Assembly (NCBI GenBank): GCA_016195405.1
Contig: JACPZP010000063.1
Coordinates: 1 to 63,695, forward strand
Source: Planctomycetota bacterium
Lineage (GTDB): Bacteria; Planctomycetota; Planctomycetia; Gemmatales; Gemmataceae
Length of the DNA stretch: 63,695 nt
Direction of reading: 5' to 3'
Both the position numbers and the translations under genes were made by a program. Positions 26,596 through 36,100 of the stretch are shown here, in pieces; position 1 is the stretch's first letter, and every line of letters begins with the position of its first letter. The notes beneath the pieces were generated by a model. The model searched no databases. It worked only from the letters and a program-made list of their open reading frames with translations, and was not told where the DNA came from.

Positions 26596-26667
26596 CGTTA
26601 GATCAGATCGCGTCGTTAGATCAGATCGCGTCGTTAGATCAGATCGCGTCGTTAGATCAGATCGCGG
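26596..26667. repeat. four tandem copies of an 18-bp unit
   Basis: TCGTTAGATCAGATCGCG repeats four times without a mismatch, starting seven bases after the stop codon of the first protease gene. Each unit contains two GATC sites. The unit is not a multiple associated with coding here. Confidence 0.95.
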
Positions 26668-26824
26668 GACCACAACGCTCTTGCCTTGCCCGGTACAATT
26701 CTGTGCCGCTTCGAGTTTGTCATCCCGTCTTGATCTTTTCCCATCCACCCACGTCACTCTCCTTAACCCACCTACCACGTCCACGCGCGCCTTCACGGCG
26801 CCAAGCCTACCGAAAGGATCAATC

Positions 26825-27574
26825 ATGAGACACTTCCCATCCCGTATTGTCGGTGCATTGGAAGCGCTGGCGGTATTTCTCAGTTTCGCAACGAATCTTG
26901 GGGCTGCGATCGAAAAGAGCGTGCCCCATTCGCGCCGCAATCCCGTTGTCGACGCCGTCGAAAAAACCAAAGCCGCTATCGTCGCCATCCGCGTGCCTCG
27001 TCCCCATGGCGCCAAGGACCGCATCGGCGCCGGCGTCATCATCGACGAGCGCGGCTACATACTCACCAATCACCACGTCGTCGGCGCCGCACGGCAAGTC
27101 CGGATTCGTCTTGCGGACGACGCCGACCTCAAAGGCCAAGTCGTCTGGACGGCGCCCGAACATGACCTCGCTGTCATCCGCATCCACACCGACAAGGACC
27201 TCCAAGCTCTGGCGCTGGCCGCCGTCGACGACCTCATGGTCGGTGAGACGGTGATCGCTGTCGGCCACCCGTTCGGGTATGCCAACACCGTCTCGACCGG
27301 CATCATCAGCGCCCTGGGCCGCGAGATCGAAATGCCTTCGGGTGTAACGCTCACCGGCCTCATCCAAACGAGCGCCGGCATCAACATCGGCAACTCGGGC
27401 GGTCCGCTGCTCAACATCAATGGCGAATGCATCGGCATCAACGTCGCTCTGCGCGACGGCGCCCAAGGCATCGCTTTCGCCATCCATGCGGGCACAATTC
27501 GACGCGTCCTTGAAACCAATTGCAGCGCCCTCAAGATGTCCATTGTTTACTACGGCGTTAAACGAACGCCGTAG
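26825..27574 (+). CDS. HtrA/Deg-like serine protease lacking the PDZ domain
   Basis: This 249-residue protein begins at ATG 26825 after AAAGGATCAATC, even though the frame is open from 26681. Signal peptide and protease domain align almost residue for residue with the preceding gene. The triad is intact: His84 (NHHVVG), Asp114 (EHDLAVI) and Ser191 (NIGNSGGPLLN). The match ends at ALKMS..., and after YYGVKRTP it stops exactly where the paralogue's PDZ linker starts. So it is a PDZ-less copy, possibly still active but without substrate-tail recognition. A cluster of short repeats begins 11 bases after the stop. Confidence 0.88.
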   Translation: MRHFPSRIVGALEALAVFLSFATNLGAAIEKSVPHSRRNPVVDAVEKTKAAIVAIRVPRPHGAKDRIGAGVIIDERGYILTNHHVVGAARQVRIRLADDADLKGQVVWTAPEHDLAVIRIHTDKDLQALALAAVDDLMVGETVIAVGHPFGYANTVSTGIISALGREIEMPSGVTLTGLIQTSAGINIGNSGGPLLNINGECIGINVALRDGAQGIAFAIHAGTIRRVLETNCSALKMSIVYYGVKRTP

Positions 27575-27584
27575 TCACTTCGCG

Positions 27585-27793
27585 ATGGGTGGCATGGGTG
27601 GCATGGGTGGCATGAGTGGCATGGGTGGCATGCTTTCGCGGATTCCTCGCAGGGATCTTGCACGTGCAAAACCACCGCGAAAGCATGATGCCGCGCGGGA
27701 ACCAGAATCACTCCCATCCAGCCCGGTTCGCTGACATGCTTTCGCGGTGTCCACGTTCGTGCCACTTCTTTCCACGGGATCCGCGAAAGCATG
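27585..27793. repeat. 9-bp tandem repeats followed by alternating 13-bp palindrome units
   Basis: Five copies of ATGGGTGGC (fourth with one change) run from 27585 to 27629. They flow into CATGCTTTCGCGG at 27629-27641. That 13-mer recurs inverted at 27675-27687, direct at 27735-27747 and inverted at 27781-27793, making two hairpins in a row. The arrangement resembles bacterial REP/BIME elements. Confidence 0.85.
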
Positions 27794-27914
27794 CCGCCCC
27801 GGGTATCGTTCGCTCTTCATTGCTCATAGAATACGTTCCTCCGAATATCTCACGCTCCCTTTCGTCTGAAACGCCGAAGGCGCATTTTGAGACCTCTTCA
27901 CCAGGAGCTTCCCC

Positions 27915-29978
27915 ATGATCCTCTCCAAGCGCTCGACACTGCTTCTTATCGTCCCGGCTTACTTCATCGCTTCGCTGATTTTGGCAGGCGATACCGCCCG
28001 CCGCGTACCGAACATCGAGGATCTGCTGCACTTCAAATCCGTCGGCGGCACCAGCATCTCGCCCGACGGCAAATGGGTCGCTTACACCGTGACCGAAACC
28101 GACTTTAAGAAGGACGCCTTCATCTCGCACATCTGGCTCGCCGAATCCGCATCCGGACGAAAGTTCCAGCTCACACGCGGCGAGAAATCCTCCAGCAACC
28201 CGACCTGGTCGCCCGACAACCAATGGCTCGCTTTCGCCAGCAACCGCACCGGCGACAAGAACCAAATCTTCGTCATCTCGCCCGAAGGCGGCGAAGCCGT
28301 GCAACTCACCAAGAATGAGACCGGCATCAACAGCTTCGCTTGGTCGCCCGACGGCAAGAGCATCGCCTTTACCACCGCGCCTTCCGATAAGAGCAAGGTG
28401 AAGGATCGTAAGGAACATCTCGGCGATTTCGAGGTCGTCCGCAAGGAATACAACCACAGCCATCTCTGGACAATCGACGTGGCTGACGCTCTCAAGGCGC
28501 CTTCCGCGGGCAAGGAGCACACCAAAGGCAAGGAGTTCAGCATCGGCGGCTTCTCCTGGTCGTCTGACGCTTCCAAGATCGCCTTCAGCGCCACCGTCAA
28601 TCCCGACTTCATTCAAGGCTTCACCGCGGATATCTATGTTCTGAATCTGCGCGACAACGCGGTCAAAAAGATCGTCGCGCAGCCCGGCCCCGACACCAAC
28701 CCGCGCTGGTCGCCCGACGGCAAGCAAATCGTCTTCCAGTCCGCGATGGGCAAGAAGCTGTTCTACCACGGCAATTCGCGCCTAGCGGTGGTCCCCGCTG
28801 AAGGCGGCACGCCGCGCTCGATCACCGACGAATTCGACGAGAGCCCGTTCCTGATTGACTGGAAGCCCGACGGCATATACTTCCTCGCGCTGCAAAAGAC
28901 GGCTTCCCACCTATTCCGGGCCCAGCCCGACGGCGGCAAGATCACGCGCGTCACCGGCCCCGATAATCTGATGGCCGGCTCAACGTCTCTCACCCATGAT
29001 GGCCGCAGGATGGCGTTCACCGCCGCCTCGCCGACCTCGTTGAGCGAAGTTTACGTCTCTGACGTGCAGGATTTCTCGCCGCGCAAGCTGACCGACATGA
29101 CGGAGCAAACCAAGTCCTTCACTTTGGGTACGTCGGAGGTGATTTCATGGAAGAGTCAGGACGGCACGACCATCGAGGGCGTCTTGACCAAGCCGGCCGA
29201 TTTCGACCCTACTAAAAAGTACCCGCTCCTCTGCGTTATCCACGGCGGCCCAACCGGCATTGATCGGCCCACGCTTCTTAGCGGCACACGCTATTACCCC
29301 ATCGACACCTGGGCCGGCCGCGGCGCCTTGGTCCTCCGCGTCAATTATCGCGGCAGCGCCGGCTACGGCGAGAAGTTTCGCCAGCTCAACGTCAACAACC
29401 TCGGCGTCGGCGATGCCTGGGACGTGCATTCCGGCGTCGATCACCTGATCAAGCAGGGCTGGGTCGATCCCGCCAAGGTCGGTTGCATGGGCTGGAGCCA
29501 GGGCGGATACATCTCGGCGTTCCTCACCGCCTCGTCGGATCGTTTCGCAGCCATCTCCGTCGGCGCCGGAATTTCGAACTGGGCCACCTACTACTACAAC
29601 ACCGACATCACGCCGTTCACCATCCAGTACCTCGGCAAGGACCCGATCGACGACCCGGAAATCTACCAAAAGACGTCGCCCATGTCCTACATCAAGAAGG
29701 CCAAGACGCCGACCCTGATCCAGCACGGCGAAAACGACCGCCGCGTCCCCATCGCCAACGCTTACGAGCTGCGCCAAGGCCTCGAAGACCGCGGCGTCAA
29801 AGTTGAAATGGTCGTCTACAAAGGCTACGGCCACGGCATCACGAAACCCCGATCGATGCGGGCAGTCATGCAGCACAACCTCGCCTGGTTCAACCACTAC
29901 ATCTGGGGCGACCCGCTGCCGGACTTCGCGAACCCGGACGTGCCGAAGAAGGAGAAGAAAGCGGCGGACGCGGACTAA
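27915..29978 (+). CDS. secreted S9 family prolyl oligopeptidase / acylaminoacyl-peptidase-like
   Basis: This 687-residue protein has an N-terminal signal peptide (about 1-25) and a beta-propeller with several SPDGK-type TolB-like blades (ISPDGKWVAYTV, WSPDNQWLAF, WSPDGKSIAF, WSPDGKQIVF). The C-terminal alpha/beta hydrolase domain carries the oxyanion segment CVIHGGPTG, nucleophile GWSQGGYIS, the acid loop HGENDRRVP and the catalytic His in GYGHGI. All triad elements are present. Such enzymes clip short peptides outside the cytoplasm. The ATG follows AGGAGCTTCCCC. Confidence 0.93.
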   Translation: MILSKRSTLLLIVPAYFIASLILAGDTARRVPNIEDLLHFKSVGGTSISPDGKWVAYTVTETDFKKDAFISHIWLAESASGRKFQLTRGEKSSSNPTWSPDNQWLAFASNRTGDKNQIFVISPEGGEAVQLTKNETGINSFAWSPDGKSIAFTTAPSDKSKVKDRKEHLGDFEVVRKEYNHSHLWTIDVADALKAPSAGKEHTKGKEFSIGGFSWSSDASKIAFSATVNPDFIQGFTADIYVLNLRDNAVKKIVAQPGPDTNPRWSPDGKQIVFQSAMGKKLFYHGNSRLAVVPAEGGTPRSITDEFDESPFLIDWKPDGIYFLALQKTASHLFRAQPDGGKITRVTGPDNLMAGSTSLTHDGRRMAFTAASPTSLSEVYVSDVQDFSPRKLTDMTEQTKSFTLGTSEVISWKSQDGTTIEGVLTKPADFDPTKKYPLLCVIHGGPTGIDRPTLLSGTRYYPIDTWAGRGALVLRVNYRGSAGYGEKFRQLNVNNLGVGDAWDVHSGVDHLIKQGWVDPAKVGCMGWSQGGYISAFLTASSDRFAAISVGAGISNWATYYYNTDITPFTIQYLGKDPIDDPEIYQKTSPMSYIKKAKTPTLIQHGENDRRVPIANAYELRQGLEDRGVKVEMVVYKGYGHGITKPRSMRAVMQHNLAWFNHYIWGDPLPDFANPDVPKKEKKAADAD

Positions 29979-30138
29979 ACCCGAACGCTTGATCCGAATT
30001 GGTTTGCTTTGCAACCCCGGTGGACAGCCCTGCAAACCATTATTGGCAAGGTTCAGCGAACCCCTTGCGGTGGGGATCCCGCTACGTAGCAAACCACCGC
30101 GCCGCTCCTCGACTCTACTAACGCCTTTTTCTACCTCC

Positions 30139-30369
30139 TTACGGGAATATGTCGTTGCCGGTAATGGAGTCGAAATTCCCGGCGATTATGGTGGCGCGGT
30201 CGAACAAAAAAACCGAGGTTGTAAACACCCCCTCCCTCCCGCCCCCGGAACCCGAGCCGCCGCTGGTGTGGTTCGCGGTGACCGTCCACCTCCATTCACT
30301 ACCGCCCACTTTGAAAACAGAGCCGGCGAAAAGAAAACCTAAGAACAGTGAGAAGAAAAGTCGATTCAT
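30139..30369 (-). CDS. small secreted protein of unknown function
   Basis: From the ATG at 30369 (GGAAAA nine bases upstream) it encodes 76 residues: a signal peptide MNRLFFSLFLGFLFAGSVF, then a short Gly/Ser-rich and aromatic region. The open frame further upstream is not coding-like. It lies about 85 bases downstream of a lipoprotein gene on the same strand, which itself follows the DUF1559 gene. The three may form one transcript. No family recognised. Confidence 0.5.
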   Translation of the reverse strand: MNRLFFSLFLGFLFAGSVFKVGGSEWRWTVTANHTSGGSGSGGGREGVFTTSVFLFDRATIIAGNFDSITGNDIFP

Positions 30370-30454
30370 GGCGATTTTTCCGCGGTATTGGGGCCGAAGC
30401 GTACGCGGCACCTCATAAGACGAGCCTGTTCTACCCTCGGCATTGTGTTCGGAG

Positions 30455-30868
30455 CTAGCGACGAGCCAGCTTGGCAACTTCGTCTTCCGTCAGCTCGCGA
30501 ATCCCCAAGCGCAGGTCGATTGCCTTGCGCAGGCCCGATTTTCCCTCCCTTTCGTGAGCGATGATCGGAACTGCAGCGCCTTTGCGCTCGGCCAGGGAGA
30601 CGTTCCAGATGATCGCTACGGGCTGTCCATCATTGGGAGAGATCAGGCAACTGTCTCCGCCGGCTCGGCGAGTCAGGTACGGCTCTAGTTCCTCCATGGC
30701 CTTGGGCGAGCGGCCCAAAGCGGCTGAGGCTTCCAGATATACCTCGGCGACGGCTCGGAGATTTTTTTCCGCCTGGGGCAATTCGGCCTGCGGCGAGTGA
30801 CGCGAACAGCCGGCCAGTGTGCACAGTGCAAGTGTGAAGAGGACAAGGACGATTAGGCGATACATCAT
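30455..30868 (-). CDS. lipoprotein of unknown function, downstream of DUF1559 gene
   Basis: The 137-residue protein has a lipoprotein signal ending in LCTLAGC with the acylated Cys at about residue 21. The mature part is soluble and charged: a helix (AEKNLRAVAEVYLEASAALGRSPKAMEELEPYL), then CLISPNDGQPVAIIWNVSL and a C-terminal helix REL-TEDEVAKLARR. In planctomycetes small lipoproteins of this sort commonly sit directly behind DUF1559 prepilin-like genes. Its role is unknown, but the linkage suggests a shared extracytoplasmic structure. Confidence 0.72.
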   Translation of the reverse strand: MMYRLIVLVLFTLALCTLAGCSRHSPQAELPQAEKNLRAVAEVYLEASAALGRSPKAMEELEPYLTRRAGGDSCLISPNDGQPVAIIWNVSLAERKGAAVPIIAHEREGKSGLRKAIDLRLGIRELTEDEVAKLARR

Positions 30869-30902
30869 GGCTCCTCACGGGTAATAGGGTGGTTTTGGGC
30901 GT

Positions 30903-31753
30903 TCACAGTCCGGCTAATGACCAGTCCAAGACGTTGCCGTCGCTTCGGTTCGTGAGGTCTGCCAAAACTTGCAGAGGAATCGAGTAGGCGATCGAGCGAA
31001 CCGAGCCATCGGCGAGGGCGCCTTCGAAGCCGGCGCTGTGAGCCGAACCGAAGTAATCGTAACCACCCACGACGGACCCACACATCTGATCTTGCTTTGG
31101 GGGTTAGCTCCGAAGCGGATAGTGTCCCAGTCGAATCCGCTCCAATAACCGGCGTTGTCGCCCCAAGCGCCGCCTTGGATGAAATCCAGGCAAACGAATT
31201 TCTCAGCGAGCATCAGGGTGTTGGAAGTTCCATCGACGACGCTGGCAAAGCGCGTGGGGGCGACGGTCTTCTCGACGAGCAAGCCGTTGTAGGTGGTGAA
31301 AGTATTGTCCGAGCCGCCGTTGCCGCCGTAGTCCGACAGAGCGCCGCCGGCATAGACGACATTTTGACGCCGGCTTGGGCAGGAAAACAGGGCCAAAGTG
31401 GTCGCCTTCACGGTGGCATCACTGACTTCGAAGTAAACATTGCTTTGCTCGATGAAAGGCAGAATCTGGTAGCCCCAACCCCAGTCCTGCTGAAGGCCGG
31501 TCATGGGTGCGCCGCCCGGCGCTAGAGTCCGAGGCAAGTAATAGTAGTAGTTCCCACCCGTGGGAAAGTATCTGTAGCTGTCATGATAATTGTGGAAGGC
31601 CAGGCTCAGCTGCTTGAGGTGGTTGCGACATTCCATCCGCGCCGCCGATTCGCGAACTTTCTGGACCGCTGGCACCAGCAGTCCGATCAACACGGAGATG
31701 ATCGCGATTACCACCAAAAGTTCGATGAGGGTAAATGCTGATCGCTTGCGCAT
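30903..31753 (-). pseudogene. DUF1559 prepilin-like protein, frameshifted
   Basis: The ATG at 31753 has AAAGGGG six bases upstream. The N-terminus RKRSAFTLIELLVVIAIISVLIGLLVPAV is a type IV prepilin-like cleavage/methylation signal. The body is DUF1559-like, with HLKQLSLAFHNYHD and VVDGTSNTLMLAEK. At 31099-31103 the frame shifts inside a run of five C (minus strand). One extra C would restore QDQMCGSVVGGYDYFGSAHSAGFEGALADGSVR, the standard DUF1559 ending, and carry the frame to the stop at 30903. As given, the original frame continues to 30914 with non-homologous sequence. The product would be a surface/pseudopilin-like protein. A one-base homopolymer miscount is as likely as a real mutation. 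Confidence 0.85.
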
Positions 31754-32415
31754 GGCGCACCCCTTTACGTATGGAGAAACACTGGGCAATTAGGTTCATT
31801 CCACTTTTCGTGCAAAGCTGACAGCGGTCGTGAAGTCGGCTAGCGTTTACAGCCGCTCTTGCAGGAAGGCTTGAAGGTTCTGGAGTGCGTTGTCCTTATA
31901 CCGGCAGGGCGCCACAGACAGACGCAGTAAGAAATCGAGATCCGGACACGAAACCGAGGGCAGCATAGGCGCATCTCACGTCGAATCCGGAAATTCACTA
32001 AATCATTGTGGGCAGGCCTCCATCCCTTGACAAGGGGAAAAATAGAGAAAAAATACTTTATCCAAACATCTTAAAGTCAGTTTACCTATAGACAATCTGC
32101 GCTTAGGGCAGATGCAGCTTATCCGCCAGCTCGATGAGCCAATCGTAGTCCTTTTTGGTGACGCGCATTTCAACGAATCTGGTTTGGCGGCCGGTCCCGT
32201 ACAGGATCGCCTATCGCGAGGTTATTGCTGAGCGTGCTGTCCGAATCATCGACTAATCCTGCCAAAGCCGCAATCGCCCCACGCCAACCATTGCCGCCAG
32301 TGCCGCCGGTTCCGTCAAATAGCCTCTACTGGAGAGCGTCTCTACTGGAGAAAGCGAAACGGGGAAGAGAAAGCGGACATGAGGAGAGGAAAAATCCACA
32401 AGTCATTCCCTCGAG
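31754..32415. other. intergenic region between DUF1559 and sigma factor genes
   Basis: Roughly 660 bases with no supportable gene. Two short minus-strand ORFs look like fragments: 39 codons ending about 31848 (starting MLPSVSCPDLDFLLRL) and about 22 codons ending near 32106 (MRVTKKDYDWLIELADKLHLP). Neither has a good ribosome site. The stretch around 32030-32100 is AT-rich compared with the surroundings. A promoter for the DUF1559 operon should lie near the left end. Confidence 0.45.
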
Positions 32416-33033
32416 TCAAACGCGCGGCATCTCGACTTGCAGGATCTCCTTCAACTTGCAGCAGGCGGAGACCCAGTAACGGCGGACTTGACGTTCGGAC
32501 ACTTGCAATAGATCGGCGACTTCCTTTTGCTTCAAACCGTGGTAGAAGATTAGGCCGACGACTTCTTTCTCTTCGGCCGGCAACCCAGAAACCGTTTCGT
32601 GAAACGCGCTCCAGCGATCCAGGTCGTCGGGATTGTCGGCCGGCGCCGGTGGATTGACGCCGTCGGCCGATGAATCCGCGGCGCCCTGAAGCGATGCCAG
32701 GGCAGCGGCCGCACGACAGGCGGCTTGGAGATAGCGAACGAGATCGTGCAACTCGCGGCGGATTTGTTCGCTGGCCAGGCCGAAGAACTCGCGCGTGTTG
32801 GCTGGCCGCAGCTCGCGCAAGCTGCGCATCAGCCGCAGCAGGGAATTCTGCAGAACGTCCCCAGTTTGCTCTTTGCCGCGGACCGCGGGGAAGCGGCCCA
32901 GCATCTTGCGACAGAGGCGGCCTAGGCGATGCTCGATCCGGCGAAATAGCTCATCGCTGGCCGCTGCGTTTCCCTCGCGCATGGCGTCGAGGAGGGCGTG
33001 CATGGTTGTGGTGTGAAGGCTCGAATCGGACAT
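32416..33033 (-). CDS. ECF-like RNA polymerase sigma factor
   Basis: The 205-residue protein has a sigma region 2-like N-terminal half (TGDVLQNSLLRLMRSLRELRPANTREFFGLASEQIRRELHDLVR). The region 4 helix-turn-helix is near the end (LPAEEKEVVGLIFYHGLKQKEVADLLQVSERQVRRYWVSACCKL). This arrangement, with an Ala/Pro-rich linker between, is typical of the planctomycete ECF-like sigma factors that accompany Ser/Thr kinases. The kinase gene lies upstream on the same strand, 97 bases away. No anti-sigma factor is adjacent, so phosphorylation by the kinase is a plausible control, as inference. Confidence 0.88.
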   Translation of the reverse strand: MSDSSLHTTTMHALLDAMREGNAAASDELFRRIEHRLGRLCRKMLGRFPAVRGKEQTGDVLQNSLLRLMRSLRELRPANTREFFGLASEQIRRELHDLVRYLQAACRAAAALASLQGAADSSADGVNPPAPADNPDDLDRWSAFHETVSGLPAEEKEVVGLIFYHGLKQKEVADLLQVSERQVRRYWVSACCKLKEILQVEMPRV

Positions 33034-33130
33034 GATTCAAGGTCGCTGTTTGGCGGTTAAGGGAAGATGCATTACATGAGCGGCGGGCCGGAACAAATTT
33101 CCCTTTCAACGCGTTTGCCTATTCATAAAT

Positions 33131-36100
33131 TCATCTGTCATTTTCGACCCCTGTCGCGGCGAGTGGTAAAGTCCTCGCCGGACGAATACTCCAAGCGGCG
33201 CTCCGGTCCCTCGGCGTCTGGCCGAAACGCGAGGCAGAACGCACGACTGACCCTAAGGCGCGGTAGGCGCCGCCACGCATCACTCGGAGCGCCGTCGGCG
33301 AAACAGTCAAGATATCTTCTTTATCTTCAACAGCCTGATCGCCTTTAACCCCAAGGTATTGATGGAAGCTCTCTTGACACCAGGTACATGCGTTTCCGAG
33401 CACATCGAATAATCCGAATTCGTTCGGCTTGAGGATGGCGACCGGCCACGTCTGGTCCTGCGAGTTCTTCTGATACCAGGCATAGTACGAAAGCAGTTCC
33501 TCGGTTTCCCCGTAATACCGGGCCGTCAACGCCCCCGCACGGGTGGCAAATTCCATCTCCGCTTCCGTAGGCAACCGATACCCCGTAAGACTCAGATAAT
33601 TCGCCCTCAATTTCGTCATTTGCCCCTGGGTCTCGTAGCACCACTGGTCTTCAGCAATGCCCTCTTGCTCGCTCAACCAGTTGCAGTACTTTGCCGCCCT
33701 GTACCAGTCGATTCCCACGACCGGCAAATCCGCCGTGCGCGTGAACTTCAGCGGCAGCTGGTAGCCTTTCTCGAACCGCCGGTACTGTTCCAGCGTCACC
33801 GACGTCGCGGCAAGAGCAAATGTCCGGCCGATCATACTCTTGTGCTGACCCTCGTCAACTTCTCTACCCTCTTCCGTCGGCGGCGAACCCATGACGAACT
33901 CCACCGAGCCGGGGATCACGACCATCGTCTGTCCCTGGCCGTTCACGTACCATTGGGCGAGCCGAGTCGCGTCAGCGCCCAGAGCAAGAGGCTCTCGGGG
34001 GGCTGACGCTGACGCCTTCGGGCTCGCCAGTTGCTTTTTGATTCCTTCCAGCCGCTTCTCGCGCTGCTCCTTGTTATTCGCCCACTCCTCGTTCACCTGT
34101 TTCAGCCACGTCAACTGCTCCCACTTCCGCAGCAGCCATTCCGACGCTGCGTGGAGTCCCGGATCGGCAGCGGTGAGGTAAATGCCTTGCAACTTTGTCG
34201 TCAGCGCCTGGCGCTGGTCGGGAGAAAGCCCCGCCTCGCCGAATTCCCCCAGGCTCAGGATCAACGCCCGCTTCGCGGTCACGTCCTCTTCGTCGTCCAG
34301 CTGCTTGATGATCGCGCCGGCGTCCAGTCCTTGGGGGCCCAACCGGTGAATCAGCCAACTGCGCACGCTGGGATCGAGAGAATGTTTGAGAAGTGGCCAA
34401 ATCTCCGCGGACTGATTCATGCGCAGAAGCGCTACGGCCGCATTCGCCTGCCGGCTGGCTACGTTTTGCTTGGGTGATGGGGCCGCCACTTCGGTGATCG
34501 TGAGAACAAACGCTCCGGACGCCTTGGTCTGGGCGTTTGGCAGAGCCGCGGCCCAAACCTTGTACGAATCAGTCTTCGGTGGCCGGAATTCCAGCAGGCT
34601 GTCGAGGTATCCCCCCGAGTCGTCGTCAGAGGCCAGTTCCTTGCCCGACGAATCCTGAACTACCAGGAACGAATCGACCTCCTTGCTGCTCATGCCGATC
34701 CGATAGGTCGCGTCTGCCTGCATGGCTACTTCAAACACCTTGGCCGACATGGCCAGGCCGCCCGCAGCTGTGACTTTCGGATCATCCGCGCTGATCGCGT
34801 CTTTTTTCTTGAACACGTCCTTGGCGGACACGGCCTGGGCCGCGCGCTTTTTGTCTAGCTCGGCGCGTAGGAAGGCCAGGGCACGGTCGCCGTGCTTGGC
34901 CAGGAATGGATACAACAAGCCAAATTCTTTCGCCTCGGCGTCCATCAGCAGATCAGCCAAAACCTCCGGCTCATTAGCGGCATAGTCAGCCAAGATGTTG
35001 GTTGCTAAAGAGCGCTCAGCAGTTCGTCCTTCTTGTCGGTTCTTGAAGATTCCAACAAGACGTGGCAATAGTTTGATCCGAACCAGCCGTAGACCCTCAA
35101 TCCAAAAACTTAAGTTGACCGGGTCGGCTATTAGTTGCTCGACAACTGAGCCACTGATTTTGTTCCATCGTGAATCATCTGGGTCATAGGCGGCTAAGGC
35201 ACACGCCGCGCGTAGTCCTTGGCTTTCCTTGCCCTTCACAGGCTGCTCGACGACGGACCAGAGCTTGGCCACGTATTTCTCCTTGTGCGAGGCCAGAGCA
35301 TCTCGGATCACCGCAACTTCCTGGGGCCAGGCATCGAGGAAGCGTTCGTATAGATAATCCGCTTGGCCGTCGTCCACCTGCAAGAGCGCCAGGCTCGCAT
35401 GGAGTTTCGGTCGGGAATTAGCCGCGGCTTGCTCGAATTCCTGACGAAGTTGCGGATTGGCCCAATGACGATACTCGGCCATTTCGTTGAGAACGCCAGG
35501 AACGAGCGGCGTGTCCACCGAGAGAAGTCGCTGCACTAACCCCGCGGCATGGGTCGCATTCTTCTGCTCCACAGCTTGAACTCGAATTGCCACGCCCGCC
35601 GCAAGGCCCAGGGCGCTGACCAGAACGACGGCGGCGCTAAGGGCGGCCGTGACGGGACGGCGGCGGACCCATTTGAGGGCGCGTTCGAAGGCGCTGGTGG
35701 GTCGGGCCAAGATCGGTTCGCCGGCTAGGAACCGCGCCAAATCCTTGGCAAGCGCGTCGGCGCTGCCATAACGTTGCCCGGGTTCTTTATTCAGACACTT
35801 AAGGCAAATCGTTTCCAGATCGCGCGGCAGCTTCAAGACCAGGCGCGACGGCGGCACCGGGTCCTCAGCGAGCGCCTGCTGAATCGTCTCGAACTTCGTG
35901 GCCCCTTTGAACGGCGGCCGGCCGGTCAGGCATTCATAGAGAATCGCGCCGAGAGCGTAGATGTCCGCCGCGGGTCCAATCTCTTTCGTCTTGCCTGCGG
36001 CCTGCTCGGGCGCCATGTAGCTCGGGGTGCCCAACACCGCTCCCGTGGCCGTGTAGTCCTCATCTTCCAACTTCTTGGCGAGGCCGAAGTCGGTGATCTT

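Noticed and set aside
26596..26667. CRISPR array
   Set aside because: The 18-bp units are directly adjacent without spacers, and no cas gene is present.
27585..27820. Small Met/Gly-repeat protein on the plus strand or Pro/Met-rich ORFs on the minus strand
   Set aside because: These translate the 9-bp tandem repeat; no start signal or conserved continuation is visible.
31848..32175. Two short minus-strand ORFs (39 and about 22 codons)
   Set aside because: No ribosome site, no recognisable motif, and one lacks a plausible upstream part; at most they are remnants.
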